From Actinoplanes sandaracinus (GTDB lineage: Bacteria > Actinomycetota > Actinomycetes > Mycobacteriales > Micromonosporaceae): DNA of 64,000 bases. The stretch spans positions 1 to 64,000 of the forward strand of contig NZ_JASCTH010000005.1 of NCBI RefSeq assembly GCF_030009775.1, written 5' to 3'. Both the position numbers and the translations under genes were made by a program. The notes under the pieces are model-generated. The model was not told the DNA's origin. It made no database searches and worked only from the letters and a program-made list of their open reading frames with translations. This document shows, one piece after another, positions 1 through 9,520 of the stretch. The stretch's first letter is position 1. Every line of letters starts with the position of its first letter.

Positions 1-246
1 CAGGACAATCCGAAGCCCCACCAACCACGCTCGCTCAGCGTTTACGCCGCGAGCCGATCCACTACTGCCAGAACAACTCCAACAGCTACAAAAATTACGC
101 TGGACGACCAACACTCATGCAGGTAAGGGCGCCGTGTCATCAAGGGTGGCTACGGTGCGTGCTGGAGCGCGGGCAGCGACGGCCCCAACCGCGCGTTCTC
201 TGCGGCAGGAGAGGTCGGCCGGCGTAGCAGACGATAAGGGAATAAC

Positions 247-831
247 GTGGGTTGTGGTCGTGCACAGTCAGGGCGGCGGCCCGTAAACCCGTCGGCACTA
301 GCGCGACTTGAGGACGACAATTACCCTGCGCCAGTGGATGTTACGACGTTCGTTGTGCCCTTCTGCGCGGCGCTCACCTTCGTGGGGGTCTCTATTCGCC
401 GCGCCGGCCGGAATCCCGCACCGGGCATGCTCAACCGAGCTGTAAAAGGCGCCGTACTAGGTACCTTGGTGGCACTCGTCCTGGCCTGGCCGATCATTTC
501 GCAGTACCAGCAAGAGCTGCGAGCGACCCCGCCGCACTCGGCACCGGAGCTCACTGGTGTGCAGATCAACGGCCTGGCTGCCTACGTGGCGGTCGTACCC
601 CTGGCCGGCTGGGTGGGCCTACGGATGCTCGCTGTCCGCCCGGTATGGCTGGCCAATCTCGGCGCCTGGGGCCTCACCGGCATCGGCCTGTTCATTATCG
701 CGGGAATCGGCGGCAGCGTTGGCGGTCAGCTCTGGGTCTACGCCGTGCTCGGTTTTCTCTCCTTTGGCGTAGCCGCCGCCGTGCCGCCGTCACCACAGTC
801 ATTGCCGAAACCATCCTTCTTACATGCCTGA
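247..831 (+). CDS. Hypothetical multi-pass membrane protein
   Basis: I do not recognise a family. The 194-residue product has about four hydrophobic stretches (near residues 30-48, 66-85, 108-126 and 135-178), which suggests an integral membrane protein with short loops. The start is GTG at 247, preceded by a purine-rich GATAAGGGA that could act as a ribosome binding site. The last 15 or so residues are Pro/Ser rich and may be non-native, since the hydrophobic segment ends abruptly before them. No neighbour suggests a role. The 246 bases upstream show no gene that I can support. Confidence 0.5.
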   Translation: MGCGRAQSGRRPVNPSALARLEDDNYPAPVDVTTFVVPFCAALTFVGVSIRRAGRNPAPGMLNRAVKGAVLGTLVALVLAWPIISQYQQELRATPPHSAPELTGVQINGLAAYVAVVPLAGWVGLRMLAVRPVWLANLGAWGLTGIGLFIIAGIGGSVGGQLWVYAVLGFLSFGVAAAVPPSPQSLPKPSFLHA

Positions 832-1134
832 ACGCACTCTCGTCGGCAGATCCGCGCACGCCATCACCGTCCCGCCGGTACGGAGCGTGACGACGGCTCG
901 GCGGCCGGCCCGCACGGACGGCGGCAAATGAGTAGATCGCCTCCCAGCAAGGTCCGGTGGCCACCGAAGGCGAGGGACACATTGATCCCCATTCGGCGCT
1001 GGTTGCGGGGAGAGGCGGACAACGGCCATGTGGGCGTGCGGTTACAAGGCGGACCTGAGGCAGGAAGGGCCAGCGGATCAGTTCGTCCGGAACTATTGAT
1101 TAAGTTTGCAAGATCGGCGCCGCTATGATGCGGC
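832..1134. other. Intergenic stretch, nothing recognised
   Basis: This spacer lies between two genes read on the plus strand. Short open frames occur on both strands, but none shows a convincing start, a codon pattern like its neighbours, or a known motif. Confidence 0.4.
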
Positions 1135-1845
1135 GTGAAGTTTTACATGACGGTGTTTCTCGCTCCCACCAGCCAGGAACTCGTCGTTCCGGCGCTGACG
1201 GCGGCACTCGCCCCGTTCGACTACAACGACTATCTCCGCGAGCCGTTCGACCCGGACGAGGCATGGGACCGATGGCAGCTGCCGCAACGAAACACGCTGC
1301 CGCTGCGACCCGAGCACATCGACGACGCACGCGCCCTACGCGTCGGCGATGGCGTTCAGGACGAGGTCGTGGTTGCCGCCCCCAAAGGGATAGTCGATTT
1401 CGACGCGCTTCGTCAGTCTTCCCGGGGCCACGCGGCAGGCGCCTGGGATGCGTGGGCCAAGGTCGTCAGTGCTTATCCCGGAACGTTGCCGCGCGGGCAC
1501 TTCGAGGAGCTCCACGACGATCCTGGGAAAGCCCAACGAGATTGGATCCTCCAGCCGGCCGTCCAGGAAGTCGCGCAGGCCGCGGCCACTCAGGAACACC
1601 CGTACTTCAACTTCTCGCTCCTGAACGCGGATCCCGTCGCGGTCTTCGCCGGCGGCCGCGACCGTTTCCTTGCCCGCGCGGCTGCCGAGGCCATCGCGAC
1701 GCATGCCTACCTGACGTTGGACGGGCGATGGCTCACCCAGTACACCGATGATCGAGGATGGGACACCCATATCCTGGAGATGGCCGATTACCTCGATTCG
1801 CTGCCGGACGAGGGTGTAATCGCCCGCGTCTGGTGCCATATCTGA
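1135..1845 (+). CDS. Hypothetical soluble protein
   Basis: A 236-residue protein of unknown family. It has strong third-position GC bias, as expected of a real gene. The start is GTG at 1135; no clear Shine-Dalgarno precedes it. There is no signal peptide or membrane segment, so it is probably cytoplasmic. The sequence is rich in acidic and aromatic residues and ends in a short WCHI tail. It is convergent with the Fic gene on the other strand, about 100 bases away, so the two are not co-transcribed. Confidence 0.6.
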   Translation: MKFYMTVFLAPTSQELVVPALTAALAPFDYNDYLREPFDPDEAWDRWQLPQRNTLPLRPEHIDDARALRVGDGVQDEVVVAAPKGIVDFDALRQSSRGHAAGAWDAWAKVVSAYPGTLPRGHFEELHDDPGKAQRDWILQPAVQEVAQAAATQEHPYFNFSLLNADPVAVFAGGRDRFLARAAAEAIATHAYLTLDGRWLTQYTDDRGWDTHILEMADYLDSLPDEGVIARVWCHI

Positions 1846-1952
1846 GGCGCCGCATTGTTGTGGCGCACGGCAGTCCCGGACGAGTTTCCTTGAGGGGTTC
1901 GGTAAGCCGTGCAGCTTCAACGCGGCCCCGGCAGCGCGCCCCGTCGGGATTG

Positions 1953-3371
1953 TCATCCGCGAGTCTGCTTGATGAGCAGGGCGACGAATCTAGCCAGCCC
2001 TTCGGCGGCGCGTGGGTCGGACGCAGGCCAGCGGGTCATCAGCAGTGGTGCCGCCCGGTCGAGCACCACTGCTTCGCGCGCAAGGACGAAGTACAGCGCA
2101 AGCGCCGCCGATCGCGCATTGCCATCGGCGAACGGGTGGAAGTGCAGCACATCGAGGTACACCCGCGCGGCCCGCGACGGCAGCGGTATGGCCGGGTCGG
2201 TGGCTTCGGCGAGACATGCCTCAAACGCCTTCGGCAGCTCATCGCAGTACGGGTAGCGCTCCAGGCCGGCCCTTGCCCAGGCGGAGGTCGTACGGAACGG
2301 TGCAGTGGCCACCGCAAGTACCCTCTGTTGCCAAGCTTCAAGGCGCGCGAACGTGAGGGCGCCGCCCTCGGCCGCATCCACGCGCACGAGGTCCAACGCG
2401 GCAAGGACGCGCTCGGCGCCGTATTTTCGTCTCGCGAGGTGCTCGGCGACGCCGTCGCGTGCGGTGCGCGCCGGTCCGGAGGCGTGTTCGGCGGCGCGCT
2501 CCCACCGGGCCATCTGCCGCACCTGCCGCCAGATCGCGAGGGCGTCGGGAACCGGTGGTGGCTGAATCCGCGGCGCCCGGGCGGCGGCGGGTAGCTCGGT
2601 GCTGCGCCACTTCGGCCAGTCCTGCGGCCAGGTGTCGGGCCACGTGTCGTCCGGCGGCGACGTGATGCCGGTCAGCCTCGCCGCTACTGACTCCGCAGCG
2701 TCGGCCACCTCGGCACCCAGCGGTGACACGGAGCTCCAGAACCGCCCACCGATCGCCTCGTCGATGATCGCGTCGTGGTCCTCGCCCGGCACCTCGGCGA
2801 CGGCGAGGAACCACTTCAGGGCCAAGGTGCAGACGGGGTACCAGTGCTCGTCCGCGCCGGATCGCGCCGCCACCGTTGCGACCAGGGAGGCAACTGTGGC
2901 CTCCCAGGCGACGGCTGCCACACGGGGGTCGGCGGGTAGCGGTAGGTATCGGGTGAAGATCTCGGCCAGGTCCTCGAGGAACATCCGCCAGTCCAGCAGC
3001 GCCCCGGCGACGGCGCCGAGCGTCTCCTCCGGCGTTGTGATCGAGTCCCGCGCACCGGCCCACCGCAGCACCAGCGCGCCGTCAGCCGTATGGCCTGCTA
3101 TCTCGGCGAGCCAGCCGCTGGCCCAGGAGCCATAGCGTTCGACGAGGGCGACAGTCATCTTCCGCTGCCAGTTCCAGCGTGCCAGTTCGGCGGCGTTGTC
3201 GAAGCCGCGGACCGGGTCGTTCCGGTATGGCTCGGGCACACCGCCCGCCGGAGCCACCGCTCGCACCACATCAAGCACGGTGTCCGGATCGAACGGATGT
3301 CGATCCGGGTCGACGTCCGCCCAGGTGAGGGCGTCAATCCGCAGCCGCGGGTCGGGTGCCTCGATCGTCAT
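1953..3371 (-). CDS. Fic-domain protein (putative AMP/NMP transferase)
   Basis: The C-terminal part carries HPFADGNARS (about residues 412-421 of 472), matching the Fic active-site motif HxFx(D/E)GNxR. Fic enzymes transfer AMP or another nucleotide from a nucleotide cosubstrate to a hydroxyl side chain of a target protein. All key residues of the motif (His, Asp, Gly, Asn, Arg) are present. The long N-terminal region (about 350 residues) has no recognised domain and may hold target-binding helices. I did not see a clear inhibitory (S/T)xxxE(G/N) helix or an adjacent antitoxin gene. The ATG at 3371 is chosen because the upstream extension looks non-native; an earlier start remains possible. 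Confidence 0.8.
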   Translation of the reverse strand: MTIEAPDPRLRIDALTWADVDPDRHPFDPDTVLDVVRAVAPAGGVPEPYRNDPVRGFDNAAELARWNWQRKMTVALVERYGSWASGWLAEIAGHTADGALVLRWAGARDSITTPEETLGAVAGALLDWRMFLEDLAEIFTRYLPLPADPRVAAVAWEATVASLVATVAARSGADEHWYPVCTLALKWFLAVAEVPGEDHDAIIDEAIGGRFWSSVSPLGAEVADAAESVAARLTGITSPPDDTWPDTWPQDWPKWRSTELPAAARAPRIQPPPVPDALAIWRQVRQMARWERAAEHASGPARTARDGVAEHLARRKYGAERVLAALDLVRVDAAEGGALTFARLEAWQQRVLAVATAPFRTTSAWARAGLERYPYCDELPKAFEACLAEATDPAIPLPSRAARVYLDVLHFHPFADGNARSAALALYFVLAREAVVLDRAAPLLMTRWPASDPRAAEGLARFVALLIKQTRG

Positions 3372-4015
3372 CGCCGGCCATCCTGCCACGGTGCCCCCAA
3401 GGCAGGCGACCTGATATCGACCCAGCAATTCAGGTCATCGGCCGACAGCCCTTCGGCGTGTTCGTGGAGATCGATGGCGTGTCCGATCGACTTCTGCCTC
3501 GCCCAGTATGACTTATTGCAAATGATAGGCAACTACAAAATATTGGCCTTAAGGGCGGGGGTGTTGCTAGGCCGTGACCCACCCGCCCGGGGGCGGCGCG
3601 TGCGCCGTTGTCGACACCGAAGGGCGTTTCGGCCCGCGATGATCCACGCCACCGGAACGCCCTTCCCCGGATGCCGCAACCCGACCAGCCGCTGGACGAT
3701 CGCACCCGCGAACGGCACCAGACGGTCCATGCGCTGCAAGGCCAAGGCCATGGCCTGCTGGAATGCGCTCGAAGGGCGGCTCGGGCACCGTGCGGGCGCG
3801 AGGCTCCCCCACTGCGGGGCCTTCACCTCCGTGGAGTCCTTGGCTCAATGTTTGTTCGTCGGCCCGGGGCGACGTCCGCACGGTGCCCCGGAGCAGGCGC
3901 CGTGCGGGTCACCGGTCACATGACGATGGCCGTGTGCGGGCCGGGGTACGTCTTGACGAGGGGCGGGACCGTTCGCCGCCGGGTCGGGGATGTCTTCTTC
4001 GCTATGGTCAGTTCC
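3372..4015. other. Degraded intergenic region
   Basis: A stretch of over 600 bases between the Fic gene and a decayed membrane-protein gene. Part of it, described separately at 3533-3826, has coding-like composition on the minus strand. The rest shows no supported gene. There is an AT-rich patch near 3510-3545, unusual for this DNA. Confidence 0.4.
3533..3826 (-). pseudogene. Possible gene fragment of unknown family
   Basis: Read on the minus strand, about 3600-3780 encodes a stretch with strong GC third-position bias and a plausible amphipathic character (segments such as FQQAMALALQRMDRLVPF and GKGVPVAWIIAGRN). The stretch has no convincing start and runs into unrelated low-quality sequence at both ends, so it looks like a remnant. 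No family is recognised. Confidence 0.3.
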
Positions 4016-4656
4016 CTAAAAGGGTGGCAACAAGCCGGCGACGACCGGCACGGCTGTAGCGGCTCCCAGCCGTTCCAGGATCCATGCTGCGAAACCGATC
4101 GTCACGGTGGTGGCCCCATAAATCGCGATTACGCGTGAGGTGGGCATCGGTCGAGGCTGCAGGTCCCCGGTGACTTCGCTGAGTAGCTCGTCCGGTAGCA
4201 AGGCTCCCGGGCGTTCTTGATCCATGCCGGCAAGGATCTGCGCGACGATACGGGCGCTCTGCTCGATGGTGTCCTGGTCGTCACGGCTGTGCGAGCCCGT
4301 CGTCGCCTGCCGTACCGTCGCGGCGACCTGATGCAGGTGACGCTGAGTCTTCTCGTTCAGGCCGCTGCAGTCGAACGGGAAACCCCACGTCGCGTACATG
4401 TCGAGCCGTCGAGCCAGCGCCATCGACGTGGCGGCCAGCAGCTGTTTGCGTGTCCTGCTCCGCCTGGTCTGCGGAACATTGGCGTTGGCGCTGAGAAGCA
4501 ATGCTTCGAGAGCCTCGCTGATGACCGCATTGCGGGAGAGCTTCCGTTCAGCCAGGCGATGGTCTATGTACCCAAGCCCCCTGCAGCCACGAGGATCACC
4601 ACGGCGAAAACGCTGGGGCAAGGTCGGCGGTCGCCTCGTCGAGCTGTCCTAACCAT
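4016..4656 (-). pseudogene. Hypothetical membrane-anchored protein, frameshifted near its N-terminus
   Basis: The likely original gene starts at ATG 4656 and encodes a hydrophobic segment (VFAVVILVAAGGLG) in one frame. Near 4575 the coding pattern moves to another frame and continues as YIDHRLAERKLSRN to the stop at 4016. One inserted or deleted base would restore a protein of about 210 residues with an N-terminal membrane span, a charged helical middle and a second hydrophobic segment at the C-terminus (about 25 residues before the end). The start overlaps the end of the truncated gene upstream by a few bases, so the two probably formed an operon before the IS5 copy landed. Function unknown. 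Confidence 0.45.
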
Positions 4657-4813
4657 TCCAGACCTGACACGCGTCGGCCATGACGACGAGCAGGTGTTGC
4701 AGCTCGCGGTGTACGGCGTAGAGAGTCAGGCCGGCGCGGACGATAGCCCCTGGCTGGTTCACGAACGCGATTCTTGGCTGCTGCCCCACCGACCCAGCAC
4801 CGCGAGTAACTGC
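4649..4813 (-). pseudogene. 3' fragment of a hypothetical gene cut by IS5
   Basis: The frame encodes about 54 residues ending in CQVWNG, with good codon bias (segments such as RIAFVNQPGAIVRAGLTLY). It runs straight into the inverted repeat of the IS5 element, so its 5' part is missing. Its stop overlaps the start of the downstream membrane-protein gene by 8 bases, a sign of a former two-gene unit. No family is recognised. Confidence 0.4.
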
Positions 4814-5701
4814 TCCTAACACGATCTCGGTTCGGTCCAGTTGATCAATCTGCGCCAACAGATCAGGACGCAGGCGAGGCTGACGAAGCCGTCGTGGATA
4901 TCGAGACGGCGTTCCCAGCGCACGGCGAGGCGGCGGAACTGGTGGAGCAGGGCGAAGGTCTGTTCGACGACGTAGCGCAGCTTGCCCAGGCCCTTGATGC
5001 CCGGCGTCTTGGGCTTGGGAATGATCGGTTCGGTGCCGCGTTCGCGGCAGGCCTGGCGGAAGGCTTGGCTGCTGTATCCCTTGTCGGCCAGCAGTGTGTC
5101 AAAGCGGCGCCGGGGCCGGCCCGGCCGGCCGGCGATCGGCGGGAAGCAGTCGAGCAGGTCGAGGGCACGGCTGATGTCGGGCACGTTCGCACCGCTGGTC
5201 AGCACGTAGATCGGGGTGCCGTTACCGTCGCAGATCTGTGATGTTTCGACCCGGGTTTGGCGCGGTTGACCGGCGACGGGCCTGTCCCGGCACCCCCTTT
5301 TTCGCGTCGATGTGACTACCGTCCATCGCCGCCCTCGACCAGTCGATCCGGTTCGCCGCGTTCAACCTGGCCAGCAGGATCTGATGCACCTGGTCGAAGA
5401 CTCTCGCCTCGGTCCAGCGTTCCAGGCGCCGCCAGCAGGTCATGCCCGAGCCGAAGCCGATTTCCTGCGGCAGGTCTTCCCAGCCGATGCCGGTGTACAG
5501 CACGTACAGGATGCCCTGCAGGCAGAGCCGGTCCGGGATCGGCTTGGGTCCCGGCGCCTTCTCCGGCCACGGGGGCAGGACCGGCTCGATCAACTCCCAC
5601 AACGCGTCGTCGATGGTCCACGGCTTGCTCACGACCAGGGAACGAGACTGATCTTCACCTCGTAGCGCTGATCAGCATCGATTCAGCAGATCGTGTTAGG
5701 A
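4814..5701. mobile_element. IS5-family insertion sequence, about 888 bp
   Basis: The ends are perfect 14-base inverted repeats, TCCTAACACGATCT at 4814-4827 and its complement at 5688-5701. Between them lies one transposase unit on the minus strand. No clear target duplication is visible in the flanks. The element lies directly against a second, unrelated transposase fragment on its right and against a cut gene on its left, so it either inserted into an older IS or took part in a deletion. Confidence 0.85.
4816..5632 (-). pseudogene. IS5-family transposase in two frames, probably inactive
   Basis: The first part (start 5632) has the typical IS5-family N-terminus, with the catalytic motif AAMDGSHIDAKKG. 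The second part (from about 5205 to 4816) continues with VLTSGANVPDISRALDLLD, the DKGY segment and a C-terminal LRYVVEQTFALLHQFRR segment. A slippery A5-G5 run near 5292 is where a -1 shift could join the frames, as is known for some IS5 groups. However, a second change near 5233 (CACAGATC where a codon for Leu would be expected) looks like a base loss, so even a programmed shift would not give a full enzyme. The stop lies inside the left inverted repeat. Confidence 0.75.
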
Positions 5702-5705
5702 ACTT

Positions 5706-5972
5706 TTATGGCTGCCGACAGGCCTCGGCGGTCGCGGCGAGCAGGGTGATCGGGTCACGGACGTAGCGCCAAGCGGTGGCCACGCCTACCTGGAAGCTGG
5801 CGGCCAGGCGGGTGAACGTGTCGTCGTTGCGCAGGGGGGTCGGGGCGAGCAGTGCCTGGCGGGCGGGGTCGAGGCGACGCCAGTGCGATCGTCGCTGCTG
5901 ACGATGGGCGCGGATCAGGTCGGCAAGGTGGTTCAACGATCGGTTGGGATCGTGGCGGGGGTAAGACAACAA
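5706..5972 (-). pseudogene. N-terminal fragment of a second transposase
   Basis: The 88-residue frame (TTG start at 5972) resembles the N-terminal HTH part of actinobacterial DDE transposases (LNHLADLIRAHRQQRRSHW, then TFTRLAASFQVGVATAWRYV). It stops at 5706, a few bases from the end of the IS5 copy, and the catalytic part is absent. This element is therefore older than, or was deleted by, the IS5 insertion. The family assignment is from memory of similar sequences. Confidence 0.6.
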
Positions 5973-6028
5973 CGAGGCTCCCGGAAGGGCATCATCTGGG
6001 GTCGATTGCTCGTCTTACCGGGAGCCTC
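5961..6028. repeat. Inverted repeat, probable end of the second IS
   Basis: GAGGCTCCCGG at 5974-5984 is repeated in inverted form at 6018-6028, and GTAAGAC at 5961-5967 is inverted at 6012-6018. Coding-like sequence of the next gene stops exactly at the outer copy, so 6018-6028 is likely the terminus of the older IS, with a subterminal hairpin inside it. Confidence 0.5.
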
Positions 6029-6187
6029 ACCTCACCCGCAACCCACTCGGGAAGCGCCTTCAGCTGCGCGAACCCAGTTGGAAAACGCTCAATGGAGTCC
6101 GGCGGCGGCACCAAGAGGATCATCCCGTCGCCGCGGTCGAGCACCTCGACGCAGGCCAATCCGGGCGGACCCGGCGCAGAACGGCAT
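6018..6187 (-). pseudogene. Truncated small gene downstream of the RHS gene (candidate immunity gene remnant)
   Basis: After the RHS stop, an ATG at 6187 is preceded by a good ribosome binding site (ACGAGG). The coding pattern then continues one frame over (segments LACVEVLDRGDGMILLVPPP and FAQLKALPEWVAGEV) until it is cut at the IS end at 6018-6028. The position just behind the C-terminal toxin-like region of an RHS gene is where immunity genes usually sit, but that role is only inferred from position. Confidence 0.35.
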
Positions 6188-6202
6188 GGCCGACCTCGTC
6201 CC

Positions 6203-9200
6203 CTACCGCGCCAGAGCGTCGTAGGTTCGGGTGCCGAACTGTCCGCCGCGATAGGAGAACCAGGCGCCGATCGCGATCGCGGATCCAACGGCGAAGACTA
6301 GTGTTACGGCAAGGGCCACCGGCGCCGCGACCACGACGCCGACCCCGGCCACGACGCCGAGCCCGAAGGCAGCAACTGCGACGCCGAACGACATTCCCAC
6401 CGAGGCACCCACCGTCCCGCCGATGAAGCTACCGGCCTCGCGGGCCGCCACTCGCCCGCGCTGGCCCTCCGGAGCGTTGAGGACTTCCCGGACACCGAGG
6501 CCGCCGCCGACGGCAACGCCAATGGGCCCCACGAACCGCCCGACCTTAGCGATCGTCTTGATCACGCCGCGGCTTTCGCCCGCGGCCACAGCCACCCGGC
6601 GGGCGATCTCGTAGGCGGAGCGAGTGCTGCTCTTGGTGCCGCCCTCGACGCGGGGCAGGCGTGTCGAGTATTCGGCGGCTCGTTCGACGAAGTCGGGCGA
6701 CTTCTCGAGCAACTCCGACAGCGCCCGGCCCCCGGGCGACAGGCGTTGCTGAGTGGCGAAGCGCCGGACGTCCCGCAGCTTCGACACGGTCTTAGCTGCC
6801 TCCCACGCCTCAACCGCGTTGCCGGCCTTCGTTGCGGCCTCGATTCCCTTCTGCGCGGCCTGCGAGGCGGCACGGTTCTCGGCGACGTAACCACCACGCT
6901 GGTTTGAGTCCCACCACGTGACCGCGGACTGCCCGGTGGGGCGGAGCACTCCTTGATCCTCGACTGGAGGGGCCGCCTCGCTCTTCTTGCCGGGATGGAA
7001 CTCGCCCGAGCCGTGAATGATGATGTGCACGCCTCCGCCGGCATCGGTGTAAATGTCCGGGCCCTCGCACACCTCACCCGCGGGCGCTGCCGTGTCCTTG
7101 GACAGCCCAGTCCGGTCGGTGTGCCGAACAGGGTTGTTCCCCGCGTACGTGTACAGGTTCACCCCGTCGACCGCGCCGGCTGGGTCACAGCTGATCCAGC
7201 GTCCGGAGGCAGGGGCGTAGTAGCGGGCGCCGTGGTGGCCGAGGCCGCTCTCCTCGTCCCGCTCTTGGCCGGTGAACCGATACCGCTTGAATTTGAATCC
7301 GCCGAACGTCGTCTCGCCAAACGGCGAGTACTCCTCGCGATTGACCCACTCGCCAGTCTCGTCGGTAGTCACTACGGCGCTGCCCAGGTGGTCGCCGAAC
7401 TCGTAGCGCACTGGTGGGCCCGCTTCGTGGGGGTACGCCGGTCCGGCACGGACCGTGGCGACCTGGCTGGCGTCGTCCATGACGTGCAGCAGCGTGTTTC
7501 GCATGCCGGACCACTGGTGGCGTTCGAACACGGTGCCGATGTAGACGGTGCTCTCGTCACCGCCGCGGCGGACCCACTTCTTCACCCGTTCGCCGTCCGC
7601 ACCGTACAGGTAGCGCGCCGAAACCGACGTCCCTGCTCCGGCGAAGATACGGAAGGCAACCAAGCGGCCGGCGTGGTCCCACTCGTATGCGCGAGACTCA
7701 CCCTCGCTGACGAGGTTTCCCGTCTCGTCGTAGCCGACGGGCATGGTCGTCGAGCCGGTCAGCACGCTGGTGAGCCGGTTGCCGGCCGCGCCTGCTTGCT
7801 GACCGGGCTGGGCGCCGCCGCAGCCGTACCGGCGGCGCCAGGCCGCACCGGTCGTCGGCACGTGGCGCAGATCGATGAGATTTCCCGCCGCGTCGTAGAT
7901 GTACTCCTCCCGGTACCCGGTGGTGAGGTCGGGTGCATTGCCCTGGTTCGGCGCATTCGGCGGACGGGCGTACGGGGCCTCGTAGGTGCCACAGTCGATG
8001 GTCGCGCACTCGCGGCCGGTCGCGGCGGCCAGGCGCCCGAAACCGTCGTAGTGGAATCTGCGGATCAGCCGGTCGCGGCCGTCGGCGGTGTTGGCGACAC
8101 CGCAGCCCGGGGTCCGATCCTCGATCGTGGCTACGTTCCCGGCCAGGTCGTAGGTGTAGGTCAAGTCCTGCACCGCGGCGCCTGATCCGGTCCACGTATC
8201 GCCGGCGGCGATGGCACGTTCGGTCCGCATCCGAACCAGCCGAAACGTGTCCGGGTCGTAGGCGTACCGGGTCATCATCCCGTTGCCGAGCACGCGAAGA
8301 ACGCGCTGGCCGCGGGCGTTGCGCGCGAGAAGGCGTACATCATCGACCGTGTCCCGGCGCACCGATACCAGCGCGCCGGAGCGGCCGTAGGTCGCGCGCA
8401 GCCGCGCCCGGTGCCCGTCAGTGTCGATCGGGGTGGTGATCTCGACGGCCCGGCCCAGTGCGTCGTGCAGGGTCGTGACGTGCTCGGCCAGTGGGTCGAG
8501 CACGGTGGCCGGGTGAATCGTGGACCAGTCGGCGATCCAGTCCCCGTCGACGGCCGCAAGCGTGTTGTCGCTGACGACCTCCCGGACCTCCTCGGTCACG
8601 GCGCCGGTGAGGTCGTACCTTCCGGCCGTGATCCGGCCGGCCTCGTCGAGGTGGATCCACAGCCTGCCGAGACGCCCGTCGGCGCGCGCGGCAGCCCTGT
8701 CCGGATCCTCCTCGCCGTAGGCGCGGCGTTCGCGCAGCGTCATCGGCCCGTCGGCCCGGTCGCGGGCGAACACCTCAACCGGGCGGTTGAGCGCGTCATA
8801 GGTCCGCAGGGTCTGCGCCCCGCGCGCATCCCGCGTGTGGCAGAGGTTTCCGGCCGCGTCGAGTACCGAAATGCGCCGGCCTGCGTCCAGGGCATCCGTG
8901 CGTAGCGGCCGGTCGAACAAGTCGTACGCGCGGCTCAAGGCGGTGCGTCCCAGCTGATCGGTGATCGCCAGTAGATTGCCGCGCAGGTCGCAAGAGGCGC
9001 GGGTGATCTCCGTCGTGGCGTCGCGGGCGATAGTGCAGACTGTCCGGCCGAGCGCGTCCTGGACGGTTGTGGTGGGCGTGAAGTGCAGTCCGACCCGAAC
9101 GCGGGCGGCGAGAGACGCGCCGCTCGCGTCGACGCTCAGTGGCGCGAGGTCGTTCTCGTCGTAGCCGGTGACGGCCCACGGCGTCGGCTCGTAGTTGTCG

Positions 9201-9520
9201 GGGTCGGTGAGGTCGTCGGGCACGCCGAATACCGTCCGGCGCTGTGAGCCGTCAGGGTTGAGCAGCCGGACCGGCCGGTTGACGGGGTCGTAGGTGATCC
9301 GCACCGATCTCAGTCCGGGCGGGCCGGTGCTCTCCTCGTACGCGCCACCCGTCGACACGAACGGTTCGTACTTCTCGACCACCCGGCCTTTGGCGTCGTA
9401 GACCTGCCAGCCGCTGACGACGACCCGGTGCGGGTCTCGGCCGCCGACCGCGGACCTGTCCGATGCGAGTCCGATGTCGTCGAACGCGAGTTCGTCGGCG
9501 GAGGCGCGCTGCTGCACCAC
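6203..9520 (-). CDS. RHS-repeat / Tc-toxin TcB-TcC-like protein, 5'-truncated
   Basis: The protein shows many YD-type RHS repeats (for example GRVVEKYEPF, TYDYDLAGN-like units and YDAAGNLIDL) and the conserved RHS core end, with GRWISCDPAGAVDGVNLYTY followed by AGNNP. This form builds the hollow cocoon of Tc toxins and related polymorphic toxins and releases a variable C-terminal effector by self-cleavage near that motif. The last 300 residues (about 806-1105) are the variable region, ending in a long Gly/Ala/Val-rich hydrophobic tract that could insert in membranes. The reading frame stays open upstream to about 9652, encoding FGRVVQQ-like TcB sequence, but no start or SpvB-type N-terminus remains. 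I infer a 5' truncation; secretion or assembly is doubtful without it. Confidence 0.75.
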   Translation of the reverse strand: MVQQRASADELAFDDIGLASDRSAVGGRDPHRVVVSGWQVYDAKGRVVEKYEPFVSTGGAYEESTGPPGLRSVRITYDPVNRPVRLLNPDGSQRRTVFGVPDDLTDPDNYEPTPWAVTGYDENDLAPLSVDASGASLAARVRVGLHFTPTTTVQDALGRTVCTIARDATTEITRASCDLRGNLLAITDQLGRTALSRAYDLFDRPLRTDALDAGRRISVLDAAGNLCHTRDARGAQTLRTYDALNRPVEVFARDRADGPMTLRERRAYGEEDPDRAAARADGRLGRLWIHLDEAGRITAGRYDLTGAVTEEVREVVSDNTLAAVDGDWIADWSTIHPATVLDPLAEHVTTLHDALGRAVEITTPIDTDGHRARLRATYGRSGALVSVRRDTVDDVRLLARNARGQRVLRVLGNGMMTRYAYDPDTFRLVRMRTERAIAAGDTWTGSGAAVQDLTYTYDLAGNVATIEDRTPGCGVANTADGRDRLIRRFHYDGFGRLAAATGRECATIDCGTYEAPYARPPNAPNQGNAPDLTTGYREEYIYDAAGNLIDLRHVPTTGAAWRRRYGCGGAQPGQQAGAAGNRLTSVLTGSTTMPVGYDETGNLVSEGESRAYEWDHAGRLVAFRIFAGAGTSVSARYLYGADGERVKKWVRRGGDESTVYIGTVFERHQWSGMRNTLLHVMDDASQVATVRAGPAYPHEAGPPVRYEFGDHLGSAVVTTDETGEWVNREEYSPFGETTFGGFKFKRYRFTGQERDEESGLGHHGARYYAPASGRWISCDPAGAVDGVNLYTYAGNNPVRHTDRTGLSKDTAAPAGEVCEGPDIYTDAGGGVHIIIHGSGEFHPGKKSEAAPPVEDQGVLRPTGQSAVTWWDSNQRGGYVAENRAASQAAQKGIEAATKAGNAVEAWEAAKTVSKLRDVRRFATQQRLSPGGRALSELLEKSPDFVERAAEYSTRLPRVEGGTKSSTRSAYEIARRVAVAAGESRGVIKTIAKVGRFVGPIGVAVGGGLGVREVLNAPEGQRGRVAAREAGSFIGGTVGASVGMSFGVAVAAFGLGVVAGVGVVVAAPVALAVTLVFAVGSAIAIGAWFSYRGGQFGTRTYDALAR

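Noticed and set aside
5222..5632. Programmed -1 frameshift giving active IS5 transposase
   Set aside because: The A5-G5 run is a credible slip site, but a second break near 5233 still stops the joined frame, so an active enzyme is unlikely.
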